From positions 20,111 to 84,110 of the forward strand of contig JAQUWU010000020.1 in the NCBI GenBank assembly GCA_028692715.1: a stretch of 64,000 nucleotides of DNA. The letters are read 5' to 3'. The stretch is from Paludibacter sp. GTDB taxonomy: Bacteria; Bacteroidota; Bacteroidia; Bacteroidales; Paludibacteraceae. Positions 26,946-36,573 of this stretch are shown piece after piece (within the stretch, counting starts at the first letter, position 1; each line of letters opens with the position of its first letter). Under the pieces are notes generated by a model. That model made no database searches. It worked only from the letters and a program-made list of their open reading frames with translations, and was not told where the DNA came from. The translations under genes and the position numbers were made by a program.

Positions 26946-28178
26946 ATGGCTAAAAACAATAAAAATTGCAGTTTTTGCGGAAGACCGGAATCTCAGGTAG
27001 ATTTTTTTATTATGGGACAAGATGGTGCTCATATATGCAATGAATGTGCTTTACAAGCTGCTGAAATTGTAAAAGAAAACAGTTTAAAAAAGACGAAACT
27101 TCCTAATCTTCAGAAGGAACAACTTCCAAAACCAATTGAAATAAAAGAATATCTTGATCAATTTGTCATCGGGCAGGAAGAAGCAAAGAGATATCTGTCG
27201 GTTGCAGTTTATAACCACTACAAAAGATTGATGCAGGAAAACACAAATGATGATGTAGAGATTGAAAAATCAAACATTATTATGGTGGGTTCTACGGGAA
27301 CGGGAAAAACGTTGTTGGCTAAAACAATTGCAAAAAAACTGCATGTCCCATTTGCTATCGTTGATGCAACAGTTTTAACTGAAGCGGGTTATGTGGGTGA
27401 AGATATTGAAAGTATTCTGACAAGATTATTGCAAGTTGCCGATTATGATGTGAAAGCAGCTGAGCGGGGAATTGTTTTTATTGATGAGATAGATAAAATT
27501 GCCCGTAAAGGTGATAATCCAAGTATAACACGTGATGTTAGTGGAGAAGGAGTGCAACAGGGGTTGTTGAAATTATTGGAAGGTGCTGTAGTGAATGTTC
27601 CACCGCAGGGAGGACGTAAGCATCCCGATCAGAAAATGATTGCCGTAAATACGCAAAATATACTTTTTGTCTGTGGAGGTGCATTTGATGGTATTGAGAA
27701 GAAAATAGCTTCAAGATTAAATACAAGAGTTGTAGGTTATACTGCTGCATTGGGAAAGGATCAGGTGGATAACCATAACTTGTTGCAATATATTGCACCA
27801 CAGGATTTAAAATCATTCGGATTAATTCCTGAAATTATCGGACGTTTGCCAATTCTTACCTATCTCGACCCTTTAGATAGAGGAGCTTTGCGTCGGATAT
27901 TGACAGAGCCCAAGAACTCAATCATTAAACAATACATTAAATTATTCAATATGGATAGTATTGAGTTAAAGTTCAATGAAGATGTATTGGAATACATTGT
28001 GGATAAATCCGTTGAATTTAAATTAGGAGCACGTGGATTGAGATCGATAACAGAGACAATAATGATGGATGAAATGTTTGAGACACCTTCGAAAAATATC
28101 AAGAAATTGAATATTTCGCTTTCTTATGCCCAAAGCAAGATTGAAAAGGCAAATATAAACAGATTAAAAACTGCATAA
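26946..28178 (+). CDS. clpX: ATP-dependent Clp protease ATP-binding subunit ClpX
   Basis: AAA+ unfoldase, 410 aa. Zinc-binding domain with C8, C11, C31 and C34. Walker A GSTGTGKT (115-122), Walker B FIDEIDK, the pore-loop region with [11 protein letters not shown], and sensor 2 LGARGLRS. The IGF-type loop that docks on ClpP appears as [15 protein letters not shown] followed by sequences preceding [12 protein letters not shown]. Start immediately follows the repeat element. Terminator downstream. Confidence 0.98.
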   Translation: MAKNNKNCSFCGRPESQVDFFIMGQDGAHICNECALQAAEIVKENSLKKTKLPNLQKEQLPKPIEIKEYLDQFVIGQEEAKRYLSVAVYNHYKRLMQENTNDDVEIEKSNIIMVGSTGTGKTLLAKTIAKKLHVPFAIVDATVLTEAGYVGEDIESILTRLLQVADYDVKAAERGIVFIDEIDKIARKGDNPSITRDVSGEGVQQGLLKLLEGAVVNVPPQGGRKHPDQKMIAVNTQNILFVCGGAFDGIEKKIASRLNTRVVGYTAALGKDQVDNHNLLQYIAPQDLKSFGLIPEIIGRLPILTYLDPLDRGALRRILTEPKNSIIKQYIKLFNMDSIELKFNEDVLEYIVDKSVEFKLGARGLRSITETIMMDEMFETPSKNIKKLNISLSYAQSKIEKANINRLKTA

Positions 28179-28223
28179 AATATCAAACTAAACGACTGTA
28201 AATCTGGTACATGACGTATTATT

Positions 28224-28268
28224 TCAGGATGTTGACTAAACTATTTAGTTAATATCCTGATTTTTTTT
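28224..28268 (+). terminator. Terminator of clpP-clpX
   Basis: A long stem pairs TCAGGATGTTGACTAA (28224-28239) with the arm 28245-28260 across a short loop, followed by a run of eight or more T. Confidence 0.88.
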
Positions 28269-28444
28269 AAAAAAATTGTTGTATATTTCAAATCTGTTTA
28301 TATTTTTGTTCTGAAAAACAAAACATATTTTCGAGAAAAATTTATTGTTTATTTGCATATTACTTCAAAAAAACAATGGAATAAGTGCTTTTTATTGGAC
28401 AATAAATACTACTTTCGCATTCATTTTTTACTCAAATAATTGAA

Positions 28445-30631
28445 ATGACCAATCTGTCAGTATTATCAACACACTTAAAGAAGAACTTCGGTTTTGATTC
28501 CTTCAAAGGAAATCAGGAAGCTGTTATTCAAAATGTGCTTGATGGAAACGATACATTTGTATTGATGCCAACAGGTGGTGGTAAGTCACTTTGTTACCAA
28601 CTCCCTTCCTTGATGTTGGAAGGTACGGCTATTGTGATTTCTCCGTTAATTGCTTTGATGAAAAATCAGGTGGATGCTATGCGTAATTTTAGTGAGGAAG
28701 ACGGAATTGCACATTTTATCAACTCATCACTAACAAGACAAGCCATTGATCAGGTAAAAAGCGATATCACTTCGGGTAAAACAAAACTATTATACGTCGC
28801 TCCCGAATCGTTGACAAAAGATGAAAATATTGAATTTTTAAAACAGATAAAAATTTCTTTCTATGCGGTTGATGAAGCACATTGTATTTCGGAATGGGGA
28901 CATGATTTTCGTCCGGAATATCGCCGAATCAGACCGATTATAAATGACATTGGCGTTGCACCGCTTATTGCACTTACTGCAACGGCAACACCAAAGGTAC
29001 AACACGATATTCAGAAAAACCTTGGTATGTTGAATGCTAAAGTTTTTAAATCATCGTTTAACAGACCAAATTTATATTATGAAGTTCGTCCAAAAACGAG
29101 CGATGTTGACAGAGACATTATTAAATATATCCGCTCACAAGCTGGAAAATCCGGTATAATTTATTGTTTGAGCCGTAAAAAAGTTGAAGAACTTTCTGAA
29201 ACGCTGAAAATGAACGGCATATCCGTTTTACCTTATCATGCCGGAATGGATACCGCCGTGAGAAGTTTTAATCAGGATAGTTTTTTAATGGAAAAAGTAG
29301 ACGTAATTGTTGCAACAATTGCTTTTGGAATGGGGATTGATAAACCCGATGTGCGCTATGTATTACACTACGATATGCCTAAGAGTCTGGAAGGATATTA
29401 TCAGGAAACGGGACGTGGTGGGCGCGACGGTGGAGAAGGTCAATGTATTGCCTTTTACGCTTATAAAGATTTAGATAAATTACGCAAATTTATGCAAGGC
29501 AAGCCCGTAGCTGAGCAGGAAATTGGCAATCAATTATTATTGGAAACTCAAGCTTACGCCGAATCCTCCATTTGTAGACGAAAATTATTACTCCATTATT
29601 TTGGAGAAGAATACAAAGAAGAGAACTGCGGATGTTGTGACAATTGTATGAAACCACGAAAATTTATTGAAGGACAAGAATTATTGTCATTGGTATTAGA
29701 AACGATTCTTATCGTAAAGGAAAAATTTAAAGCTGAACACATTGTTGATATACTGAAAGGAAACGAAACTTCTGATGTAATATCATATCAACATGATGAT
29801 CTGGAAAATTTCTCGGCTGCATCCGATGAAGAAGAAAAGTTGCTCCATGCTGTTATTCGTCAGGCACTTATTGCCGGATTCTTGTCGAAAGATATTGAGA
29901 ATTACGGTTTGTTGAAACTTACTGCAAGCGGAAAAGCGTATCTGAAAAAACCTCAACCATTCCCCATTGTAAAAGATAATGAGTACGATGAGGATGATGA
30001 TGAAACAAATGCAAAAAGTGGCGGAGGTACTTGTGCGGCCGACGAGGTGCTTTTCTCAATCTTAAAAGATTTACGAAAGAAATTGTCGAAACGTCTGGAA
30101 GTTCCACCTTTCGTCATTTTTCAGGATCCATCGCTTGAGGCTATGGCAACAAGTTATCCAATATCAATGGATGAATTGCAAAACATACCTGGTGTTGGTG
30201 CAGGTAAAGCAAAACGTTATGGCGAAGGATTTTTAAAAGTAATAAAAGAACACGTAAAAGAAAACGAAATTATTCGTCCGGAAGATTTGCGGGTTCGTAC
30301 TGTAGCGAATAAATCGAAACTGAAAGTGGCAATTATTCAGGCAATTGACCGTAAAATTGCTTTGGATGATATAGCTCTATCAAAAGGATTAGAGATTTCT
30401 GAGTTACTCGACGAAATTGAAGCAATAGTTTATTCAGGTACAAAGATAAATATCGATTATTTTCTCGAAGAGGTTATGGATCCTGATCATATTGATGATA
30501 TCTTTGATTACTTCAACTCAGCTCAAACGGATAAAATTGAAGCTGCACTTGATGCACTTGGAGAAAATGACTATAGTGAAACAGAAGTTCGTTTAGTAAG
30601 GATTAAATTCCTTTCAGAGATAGGAAATTAA
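28445..30631 (+). CDS. recQ: ATP-dependent DNA helicase RecQ
   Basis: 3'-5' helicase for recombination and replication restart, 728 aa. Walker A MPTGGGKSLCYQLPSL (TGGGKS at 43-48), DEAH box in AVDEAHCISEWGHDFRPEY, ALTATATPKV, and helicase motif VI QETGRGGRDG. The zinc domain has CRRKLL and CGCCDNC. Winged helix, then an HRDC-like domain (LRKKLSKRLEVPPFVIF, NIPGVGAGKAKRYGEGF) and an extra C-terminal extension of about 110 aa with a second helical module (IALSKGLEISELLDEIE). The extension is common in longer RecQs of this phylum. Confidence 0.97.
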   Translation: MTNLSVLSTHLKKNFGFDSFKGNQEAVIQNVLDGNDTFVLMPTGGGKSLCYQLPSLMLEGTAIVISPLIALMKNQVDAMRNFSEEDGIAHFINSSLTRQAIDQVKSDITSGKTKLLYVAPESLTKDENIEFLKQIKISFYAVDEAHCISEWGHDFRPEYRRIRPIINDIGVAPLIALTATATPKVQHDIQKNLGMLNAKVFKSSFNRPNLYYEVRPKTSDVDRDIIKYIRSQAGKSGIIYCLSRKKVEELSETLKMNGISVLPYHAGMDTAVRSFNQDSFLMEKVDVIVATIAFGMGIDKPDVRYVLHYDMPKSLEGYYQETGRGGRDGGEGQCIAFYAYKDLDKLRKFMQGKPVAEQEIGNQLLLETQAYAESSICRRKLLLHYFGEEYKEENCGCCDNCMKPRKFIEGQELLSLVLETILIVKEKFKAEHIVDILKGNETSDVISYQHDDLENFSAASDEEEKLLHAVIRQALIAGFLSKDIENYGLLKLTASGKAYLKKPQPFPIVKDNEYDEDDDETNAKSGGGTCAADEVLFSILKDLRKKLSKRLEVPPFVIFQDPSLEAMATSYPISMDELQNIPGVGAGKAKRYGEGFLKVIKEHVKENEIIRPEDLRVRTVANKSKLKVAIIQAIDRKIALDDIALSKGLEISELLDEIEAIVYSGTKINIDYFLEEVMDPDHIDDIFDYFNSAQTDKIEAALDALGENDYSETEVRLVRIKFLSEIGN

Positions 30632-30674
30632 AAAAAATAGACTGGTTCTTTAAAACGAATCAGTCTATTTTTTT
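30631..30674. terminator. Bidirectional terminator between recQ and the convergent transporter gene
   Basis: AAAAAAATAGACTGGTTC (30631-30648) pairs with 30657-30674, an 18-bp stem with one mismatch and A/T runs on both outer sides. Confidence 0.88.
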
Positions 30675-31564
30675 CACAAGGTTTTCCTTTTAAGCCACAC
30701 TTGATAGGAATTTACAATATTTTGCCAAAGTACATAGGATCCCGGTCCGATAGAAGCAATTGGATTCAAATACATCTGTGCCATCCAAATAGCTAGAATC
30801 GTATTCTTCTGTCCCAAACCCTGTCCGCCCGCCACAGTGTCGTCGTGTCGCCTGCCTACAGCGCGTCCAACAATAAACTGGGCAACGCAAATAATCATTG
30901 CAGCTAAAGCAATAAATATTTCTATTGAATAATTTTTTCCTTCCTGAATCATGATAAATTGTACCGTTCTGCCTGTAACTACACTTAATGCAATAGACCA
31001 GAGATAAAAAGAAAGATTTTTATAAGTAGCCAACTTGTTTGTTAAGGTCGGTCTTATTTTTTGTAATAAAATTGCTACGAAAAAAGGAAGAAAAAGCAAA
31101 ACAAATACTCTTTTTGCAATCTCATAAAATGATTCAAAAAAGGGAAGATCGTTGTAACTGCCAACTAATGAAAATATAACAGGAGCAGCTAAAGCCACCG
31201 TCAGATTACTTATAAGACTATAAGCAGTTAGACTAGCTACATTTCCCTTAAGCATGCCGGTTATTACCGGAGCTGCAGTTGCAGTTGGTGCCAGTAAACA
31301 AATCATTGCCCCTTGTGCCAATGTGATATTAAATGGTCTGAGAATTAGAAAAACACCAACACTTCCAATAATTTGTATGATGATTAACCAAAGATGCAAT
31401 TTTGAAAACCGGATTTCCTTCAGTTTCAAATTACAATATGTGAGAAATAACATGGCAAATATAAGGTAGGGTGTAAGAAAGGCTAATGAATCAAAGAATT
31501 TATAAAATACTGCTCCGATTGTCATTGCAATGGGCATCATATAGGGTTTTATCTTTTTTAGCAT
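30674..31564 (-). CDS. BASS-superfamily transporter (bile acid:sodium symporter-like)
   Basis: 296 aa, about nine to ten TM helices. Start chosen at 31564 because the -7 element lies at 31591-31598, inside the longer reading that begins at 31621. Conserved features: LLAPTATAAPVITGMLKGN in the first half, crossing-helix type with a Pro/Thr-rich stretch, and GRAVGRRHDDTVAGGQGLGQKNTILAIWM in the second half, matching the E/GGxQN-type unwound helix of BASS transporters. The substrate (bile acid, organic anion or other) cannot be assigned. Confidence 0.78.
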   Translation of the reverse strand: MLKKIKPYMMPIAMTIGAVFYKFFDSLAFLTPYLIFAMLFLTYCNLKLKEIRFSKLHLWLIIIQIIGSVGVFLILRPFNITLAQGAMICLLAPTATAAPVITGMLKGNVASLTAYSLISNLTVALAAPVIFSLVGSYNDLPFFESFYEIAKRVFVLLFLPFFVAILLQKIRPTLTNKLATYKNLSFYLWSIALSVVTGRTVQFIMIQEGKNYSIEIFIALAAMIICVAQFIVGRAVGRRHDDTVAGGQGLGQKNTILAIWMAQMYLNPIASIGPGSYVLWQNIVNSYQVWLKRKTL

Positions 31565-31590
31565 GCTATTCAAATTACTTTTTAAAGCTG

Positions 31591-31598
31591 CAAAAGTA
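31591..31598 (-). promoter_or_regulatory. -7 element TACTTTTG for the BASS transporter
   Basis: Minus-strand TACTTTTG about 27 bp upstream of the chosen start, with a TTG about 17 bp further upstream. Confidence 0.6.
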
Positions 31599-31621
31599 CA
31601 AAGATTAAACGAAACAAGCAT

Positions 31622-32095
31622 TTTTAAAATAACAAATCAGCTACATGCATGGAATATTATACCATCTGTATATATAAAATAGCCCAAAGCTGTTTTATAC
31701 GTCTACTGTGGTTAATGCCGATGCATACAAACAAATAGGGCAATGAGACAAAGTCGAAATTGGACTGTATTGTTTGTGCTATCGGTATAATATATAGCAT
31801 ACTTAAAAATTCTATATAAACAGATGATTATTCGGAAGTGCTCCGATAAATATTGAAATTGAAAACACACTGAATAATTCCTTGAATACTGTTCCAAAAA
31901 CTGAGAATATTAATGCTTCCGGCAATAGAATGACTATTGAATTAGTCCAAATATCTTATAATTTGGATGTAATAAAACGCTGAGAATCCATTTGTCTTAA
32001 ATATCCTTTTAAATACTTGTTTCCATCACAGAATTACAGGCATTTTAATTCTAAATTCTTACTAGATGGCTGATTATCAATTTCACATTTTTTTG
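31622..32095. other. Intergenic region with dyads and a possible coding remnant
   Basis: AATATTATACC (near 31651) and GGTATAATAT (near 31786) are inverted copies, and between them ATGCATACAAACAA can pair with a downstream ATTGTTTGTGCTAT. On the plus strand 31828-31983 is an open frame of 51 codons with no start (reading APINIEIENTLNNSLNTVP near its beginning), which could be a decayed gene end. Confidence 0.4.
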
Positions 32096-32103
32096 TATCT
32101 TTG
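32096..32103 (+). promoter_or_regulatory. -7 element TATCTTTG for argS
   Basis: TATCTTTGCAG, 27 bp before the argS start, after a T-rich stretch. Confidence 0.65.
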
Positions 32104-32129
32104 CAGTTCGAACAAATAACACAAAAAAC

Positions 32130-33923
32130 ATGAATTTAGAAGCAACACTTATTAGCTTGGTAGCCGAATCAGTTCAGTCACTTTACGGACTCGAAACCAC
32201 TGCAAATCAGATACAAATACAAAAAACAAAAAAAGAATTTGAAGGAGAATTGACCGTTGTTATTTTTCCTTTTGTAAAAGCTGCCCGTAAATCACCCGAA
32301 CAAACCGGTACTGAAATTGGAGAGTTTCTGCAAAAAAACAACTCTCTGATATCCGCATTTAATGTTATAAAAGGTTTTTTAAACCTGAGCATTAACAAAA
32401 GCTATTGGTTGGAAACCCTTAATCTGATTCATGAAGATGCAGAATATGGTAAAACGCCGGTAACTAATAATTCCGAATTGATGATGATTGAATATTCATC
32501 TCCAAATACCAATAAGCCACTTCACTTAGGACATATTCGTAACAATCTCCTCGGTTTTAGTATAGCTGAAATCCAAAAAGCAAACGGCTGGAAAGTGGTG
32601 AAAACGAACATTGTAAACGATCGTGGAATTCATATCTGCAAATCAATGTTAGCCTGGAAATTATTTGGGAATGGCGAAACTCCGGAAAGCACAGGCATGA
32701 AAGGTGATCACCTTGTTGGAAAATACTACGTAGTTTTTGATAAAGCTTATAAAGCTGAAATCAAAGAACTTATGGAGAAAGGAATAAGCGAAGAAGAAGC
32801 AAAAAAAACGGCACCACTTATTCTCGAAGCTCAAAAAATGTTACTGGCATGGGAAAAGAATGATGCAGAAGTTCGTCAACTTTGGGAAACAATGAATGGA
32901 TGGGTTTATGCCGGTTTCGATGAAACCTACAAACAAATGGGTGTTGACTTTGATAAAATCTATTACGAATCGGAAACGTACTTGACCGGAAAATCAGAAG
33001 TGGAACGTGGTGTGGTTGAAAAAGCTTTTTATCAACGGGATGATAAATCGGTTTGGGCTGACTTGACTGGTGATGGACTTGATGAGAAATTGTTGTTGCG
33101 CGCTGATGGAACTTCCGTTTATATGACTCAGGATATTGGAACAGCTAAACTTCGTTACAACGATTATCCCATAAATAAAATGGTTTATGTGGTGGGTAAT
33201 GAGCAAAACTACCATTTTCAGGTGCTTTCTTTACTTTTGGATAAACTGGGGTATGCGTGGGGTAAAAATTTGGTACATTTTTCGTATGGAATGGTGGAAC
33301 TGCCCGAAGGCAAAATGAAAAGTCGTGAAGGTACTGTGGTCGATGCTGATGATTTGATGACAGAGATGATAGAAACAGCTCGCGAAACGTCGCAGGAATT
33401 AGGAAAGTTGGATAATTGTACGCCCGATGAAATTGAAGAAATTGCCCGCATGGTCGGTTTGGGTTCGCTTAAATACTTTATCTTGAAGGTTGATCCACGC
33501 AAAAACATGACCTTCAATCCAAAAGAATCGATTGATTTTAATGGAAATACTGGTCCGTTTATTCAATATACGCACGCTCGCATTAAATCTGTTTTACGCA
33601 AAGCAACCGAATCGGGTATTGACTGTAGCAAATTGAAAGATACGAATCTTGTGATCTCAGAAAAAGAAAGTTATTTAATTCAACTGGCTACCGAATTTCC
33701 GGGAGTTATTCGTCAGGCAGGAGAAGAATTTAGTCCTGCTTTGATTGCCAATTTTATATACGATTTAGTAAAAGAATATAACCAGTTTTATCATGATTTT
33801 ACTATTTTGAAAGAAGAAAATGAAAATCTAAAACAATTCCGGTTGGTTCTGTCCGAATCAATTGCAAAAATAATAAAAACAGGGATGGGATTATTAGGAA
33901 TTGATGTTCCCGAACGAATGTAA
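32130..33923 (+). CDS. argS: Arginyl-tRNA synthetase
   Basis: Class I aminoacyl-tRNA synthetase, 597 aa. The N-terminal ArgRS-specific (Add-1) domain occupies about 1-110. The HIGH-like motif appears as NTNKPLHLGHIRNNLLG and the KMSKS-like motif as GKMKSREGTVVDADDL. The DALR anticodon domain with FIQYTHARIKSVLRK follows. Ends in the usual ...GMGLLGIDVPERM. Normal length. The window also carries a tRNA-Arg(CCT), its substrate, at 53.76 kb. Confidence 0.98.
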   Translation: MNLEATLISLVAESVQSLYGLETTANQIQIQKTKKEFEGELTVVIFPFVKAARKSPEQTGTEIGEFLQKNNSLISAFNVIKGFLNLSINKSYWLETLNLIHEDAEYGKTPVTNNSELMMIEYSSPNTNKPLHLGHIRNNLLGFSIAEIQKANGWKVVKTNIVNDRGIHICKSMLAWKLFGNGETPESTGMKGDHLVGKYYVVFDKAYKAEIKELMEKGISEEEAKKTAPLILEAQKMLLAWEKNDAEVRQLWETMNGWVYAGFDETYKQMGVDFDKIYYESETYLTGKSEVERGVVEKAFYQRDDKSVWADLTGDGLDEKLLLRADGTSVYMTQDIGTAKLRYNDYPINKMVYVVGNEQNYHFQVLSLLLDKLGYAWGKNLVHFSYGMVELPEGKMKSREGTVVDADDLMTEMIETARETSQELGKLDNCTPDEIEEIARMVGLGSLKYFILKVDPRKNMTFNPKESIDFNGNTGPFIQYTHARIKSVLRKATESGIDCSKLKDTNLVISEKESYLIQLATEFPGVIRQAGEEFSPALIANFIYDLVKEYNQFYHDFTILKEENENLKQFRLVLSESIAKIIKTGMGLLGIDVPERM

Positions 33924-33948
33924 AAAACAACCAAACCTTTAAAAACTC

Positions 33949-33985
33949 TTTCCTTTTTCCTGCTTGTGAGTTAGGAAAAAGGAAA
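33949..33985. terminator. Hairpin after argS
   Basis: TTTCCTTTTTCCT (33949-33961) pairs perfectly with AGGAAAAAGGAAA (33973-33985). There is no T run on the plus-strand 3' side, so termination may be partial and the lipoprotein gene could be read through. Confidence 0.5.
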
Positions 33986-34002
33986 AATAAACTCTTAAGC
34001 TT

Positions 34003-35145
34003 ATGAAACGAACGTATTACTTTCTGTTTACTATTATTGTAGTTTTGCTTGTTTCGTCTTGTTCCTCAGGACATTCGGCATACAAACGAGGCGATTATTT
34101 TAAAGCTTGCCACGAGGCAATAGATCATTTAAAATCAAGTCCTAACAGCGATAAGTCGCAGTTTGTGCTCACAAAGTCGTATCCTTTGGCTATAAAAACG
34201 GCAACGCGCGAAATTGAAAACGCTAATATTGCCAATGATCCCGACAAATTTGATGTGTTGGTGTATCAGTACGAAAGGATTTCAACACTGGCCAATGCTA
34301 TTTACGCTTGTCCAAAAGCGAATCAACTAATTACAGCTCCTGTTGAATATACCCGAGAGCTGAGTGATGCAAAAAAAATGGCTGCTGAAAGTGCCTATCA
34401 AAGAGGTATTCAGGCATTAAATATTGGAAGTGTTGAACAGGCTCGAGTAGCTTATCAGTATTTTCTAAATGCCAATAAATATGTTTACGGTTATAGCGAT
34501 GTATTAAATAAAATTGAAGATGCTAAGTATTACGCAACCTATCGTATTCTTGTTCAAAAGCCGCTGACAAGTTTAAAATATCAATATTCAGCCGATTTTT
34601 TCTACAATAGTCTTTTGTCCGATTTGGTGAAAAGTACAGCTAATCGATTTATCCGTTTTTATACCCCCGAGGAAGCCAGTCGTGAAAATATGAACGATCC
34701 ACATCAATTTTTAATTCTCGATTTTCAGGGATTCTCGGTTGGAAATATCCGAGATTCAAATACGTCGGTAGAAGTAAGACGTGATAGTGTAGTTGTTGGC
34801 ACAGTAAAAGTGGAAGGGAAAACCTATAATTCTTATGCAACCGTAAAAGCTACGTTGATAACCATTAAAAGAGAAATAGTTTCAGGTGGAGTATTAAATG
34901 TCCGTATTGTTGATGTGAAATCAAGTAGAAATTTACAGGAACGAAATTTTAGCGGTCAGTTTGTGTGGAAAGATAGTTGGTCATCTTTTAAAGGAGATGA
35001 CAGAGCTTTGTCGTCACAACAAAAAGATATGTGTGATAGAGAACCTCTGATTCCACCTTCACAGCAGGATTTGTTTGTTGAATTTACAAAACCTATTTAT
35101 GAACAGACCTTTCCATATTTAAAAAGTTTTTACAGCAAGTACTAA
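34003..35145 (+). CDS. Lipoprotein of unknown function with TPR-like helices
   Basis: 380 aa. Signal peptide type II: MKRTYYFLFTIIVVLLVSSC, with the lipobox Cys followed by SSG, so probably not retained by an acidic Bacteroidota export signal. Residues 30-180 look like paired helices similar to TPRs (YKRGDYFKACHEAIDHLKSS, AYQRGIQALNIGSVEQARVAY). The C-terminal half is beta-rich (QFLILDFQGFSVGNIRDS, YNSYATVKATLITIKREI), ending near LKSFYSKY. I do not recognise the family. It sits 79 bp after argS. Confidence 0.7.
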   Translation: MKRTYYFLFTIIVVLLVSSCSSGHSAYKRGDYFKACHEAIDHLKSSPNSDKSQFVLTKSYPLAIKTATREIENANIANDPDKFDVLVYQYERISTLANAIYACPKANQLITAPVEYTRELSDAKKMAAESAYQRGIQALNIGSVEQARVAYQYFLNANKYVYGYSDVLNKIEDAKYYATYRILVQKPLTSLKYQYSADFFYNSLLSDLVKSTANRFIRFYTPEEASRENMNDPHQFLILDFQGFSVGNIRDSNTSVEVRRDSVVVGTVKVEGKTYNSYATVKATLITIKREIVSGGVLNVRIVDVKSSRNLQERNFSGQFVWKDSWSSFKGDDRALSSQQKDMCDREPLIPPSQQDLFVEFTKPIYEQTFPYLKSFYSKY

Positions 35146-35177
35146 TGACAATAGTTCGTTATAAAATTTTATTTTTC

Positions 35178-35301
35178 AACGCAAAGGCGCTAAAATGCTA
35201 AGCCGCCAAGAAAAACTTCAAGTTTTTCTCTTTGCGTTCTTTGCATATATATTTGAAGTACTGTATATTACAAAATTATTATGCTTAGCGTTCTTTGCGT
35301 T
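35178..35301. repeat. AACGCAAAG inverted repeat with GCGCTAAAATGCTAAG words
   Basis: AACGCAAAG (35178-35186) and CTTTGCGTT (35293-35301) bracket a region with further CTTTGCGTTCTTTGC copies and a small internal hairpin. The region between the lipoprotein and LytTR genes holds no gene. Confidence 0.65.
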
Positions 35302-35404
35302 TAATTAAAAAAAATATATTTGATATTTTCAAAGGGTTAATCGTTTTAATTACCTGAATACTAAACTAATAAATTGTTTTATAACGAACCATTGAATGAT
35401 ATAT

Positions 35405-35431
35405 AAAAAAACGCCTCGAGGGGCGTTTTTT
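35405..35431. terminator. Terminator between convergent lipoprotein and LytTR genes
   Basis: AAAAAACGCC (35406-35415) and GGCGTTTTTT (35422-35431) form a compact GC stem with A/T runs on both sides. Confidence 0.9.
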
Positions 35432-35457
35432 GTTGTATGATACTTTGATAATTATTA

Positions 35458-36279
35458 TTATAAATTCAATACTCCTCTCAACGCTTTGTATCCGGCAGTA
35501 CTGGTTTTAAGTTGATGACCATTTTTTAGTGTAAGCAATTGATTCTGTTTTTCGTAAAGCTCAATGCGCGAAATCATTTCAACATTTACAATCGCCGATC
35601 GGTGTATGCGTACAAATTGATTTTCGGGTAAATGTTCTTCAAAATATTTCATGGTTTGCTCTTTCAGGTATTTTCCGTTAGCAGTAATTATTTGTACATA
35701 GTCGCCATCTGCTTGTAAATATATAATTTCAGGTATTAAAACTACATGGATTTTTGTTCCTGATTTTACGGCAATTCTTTCAAGAATTTCTATTGCTTCA
35801 TCCTTTTTTTGCTTTACTTCTTCTTGAATTGTAGTTTCTTCCGATTCGGCTTCACATTTATTAAGTTCGAGAGTGAATCTAAATTGTTGAATAATCAATA
35901 GATAGATTAAAATCCCAATCAGGACTCTTATTGATAAGACATGAATGAATGCATTGGTATAAAGAACATCAAATAACCAATAGATAACTCCGTAGCCAAC
36001 CCCAATCCAAACTATTATTGTTAAGACTCCAAGTGCTATATAATTTATTAATTGTTGAAATTTATTCAGAATTGAAAAATTACCATAATGGATAACACTC
36101 CAAAGTAAAATGCCGAGAATGCCAAACAAAGTTGCGTGAATAAAACCATCCAATATAATAATCCACAAAGGAATTGTCATCAGCGAATACATTGCAATGA
36201 TTTGCAGTGCAGCATAAACGATCCAGATTAGGACATATTGAACGATTTTAGTTGTATTTTCCAGATAAGGATGTAACAT
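35458..36279 (-). CDS. Membrane-anchored LytTR-family transcriptional regulator
   Basis: 273 aa. Four or five TM helices fill residues about 12-137, followed by a charged linker (EAESEETTIQEEVKQKKDEA). The C-terminal LytTR DNA-binding domain (about 170-270) shows IYLQADGDYVQIIT, FVRIHRSAIVNVEMI and LTLKNGHQLKTSTAGYK. There is no receiver domain, so membrane signals must reach the DNA-binding part directly. It is downstream of and co-oriented with a LiaF-like envelope protein, separated by about 290 bp of repeat. A link to envelope stress sensing is an inference. Confidence 0.85.
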   Translation of the reverse strand: MLHPYLENTTKIVQYVLIWIVYAALQIIAMYSLMTIPLWIIILDGFIHATLFGILGILLWSVIHYGNFSILNKFQQLINYIALGVLTIIVWIGVGYGVIYWLFDVLYTNAFIHVLSIRVLIGILIYLLIIQQFRFTLELNKCEAESEETTIQEEVKQKKDEAIEILERIAVKSGTKIHVVLIPEIIYLQADGDYVQIITANGKYLKEQTMKYFEEHLPENQFVRIHRSAIVNVEMISRIELYEKQNQLLTLKNGHQLKTSTAGYKALRGVLNL

Positions 36280-36289
36280 TTAATGAAAT

Positions 36290-36570
36290 TATTGTTGATG
36301 TGTTGATGAGTTGATGAGTTGATGAGTTGATGTGTTGATATGTTGATGTGCTGATATGTTGATATGCTAATGAGTTGATGTGCTGATATGTTGATATGCT
36401 AATGAGTTGATGTGCTGATATGTTGATGAGTTGAAAAGTTAATCGTATTTGTTAAATAATTTTACATGCTTGGAATTAATGATTTTTTATATTGACCCAT
36501 TATCACACATCATCAACACATCATCACATTATCACATTATCACATTATCACATCAGCACATTATCACATT
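36290..36570. repeat. Long inverted array of TGATGTGTTGATGAG and ATCACATT words
   Basis: 36292-36435 consists of head-to-tail GTTGATGAGTTGATGTGCTGATATG-like words. 36500-36570 consists of their reverse complements (CATCAACACATCATCACATT, then repeated ATTATCAC). Transcripts in either direction would fold into a long imperfect hairpin. It fills the interval between the LiaF-like and LytTR genes. Confidence 0.88.
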
Positions 36571-36573
36571 AAT

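Noticed and set aside
31712-31897. 61-codon minus-strand frame upstream of argS
   Set aside because: Overlaps dyad-rich intergenic DNA, no start context, no family resemblance.
36290-36570. Possible CRISPR array
   Set aside because: Repeat units are 8-15 bp, abut each other without unique spacers and are inverted halfway; no cas genes nearby.
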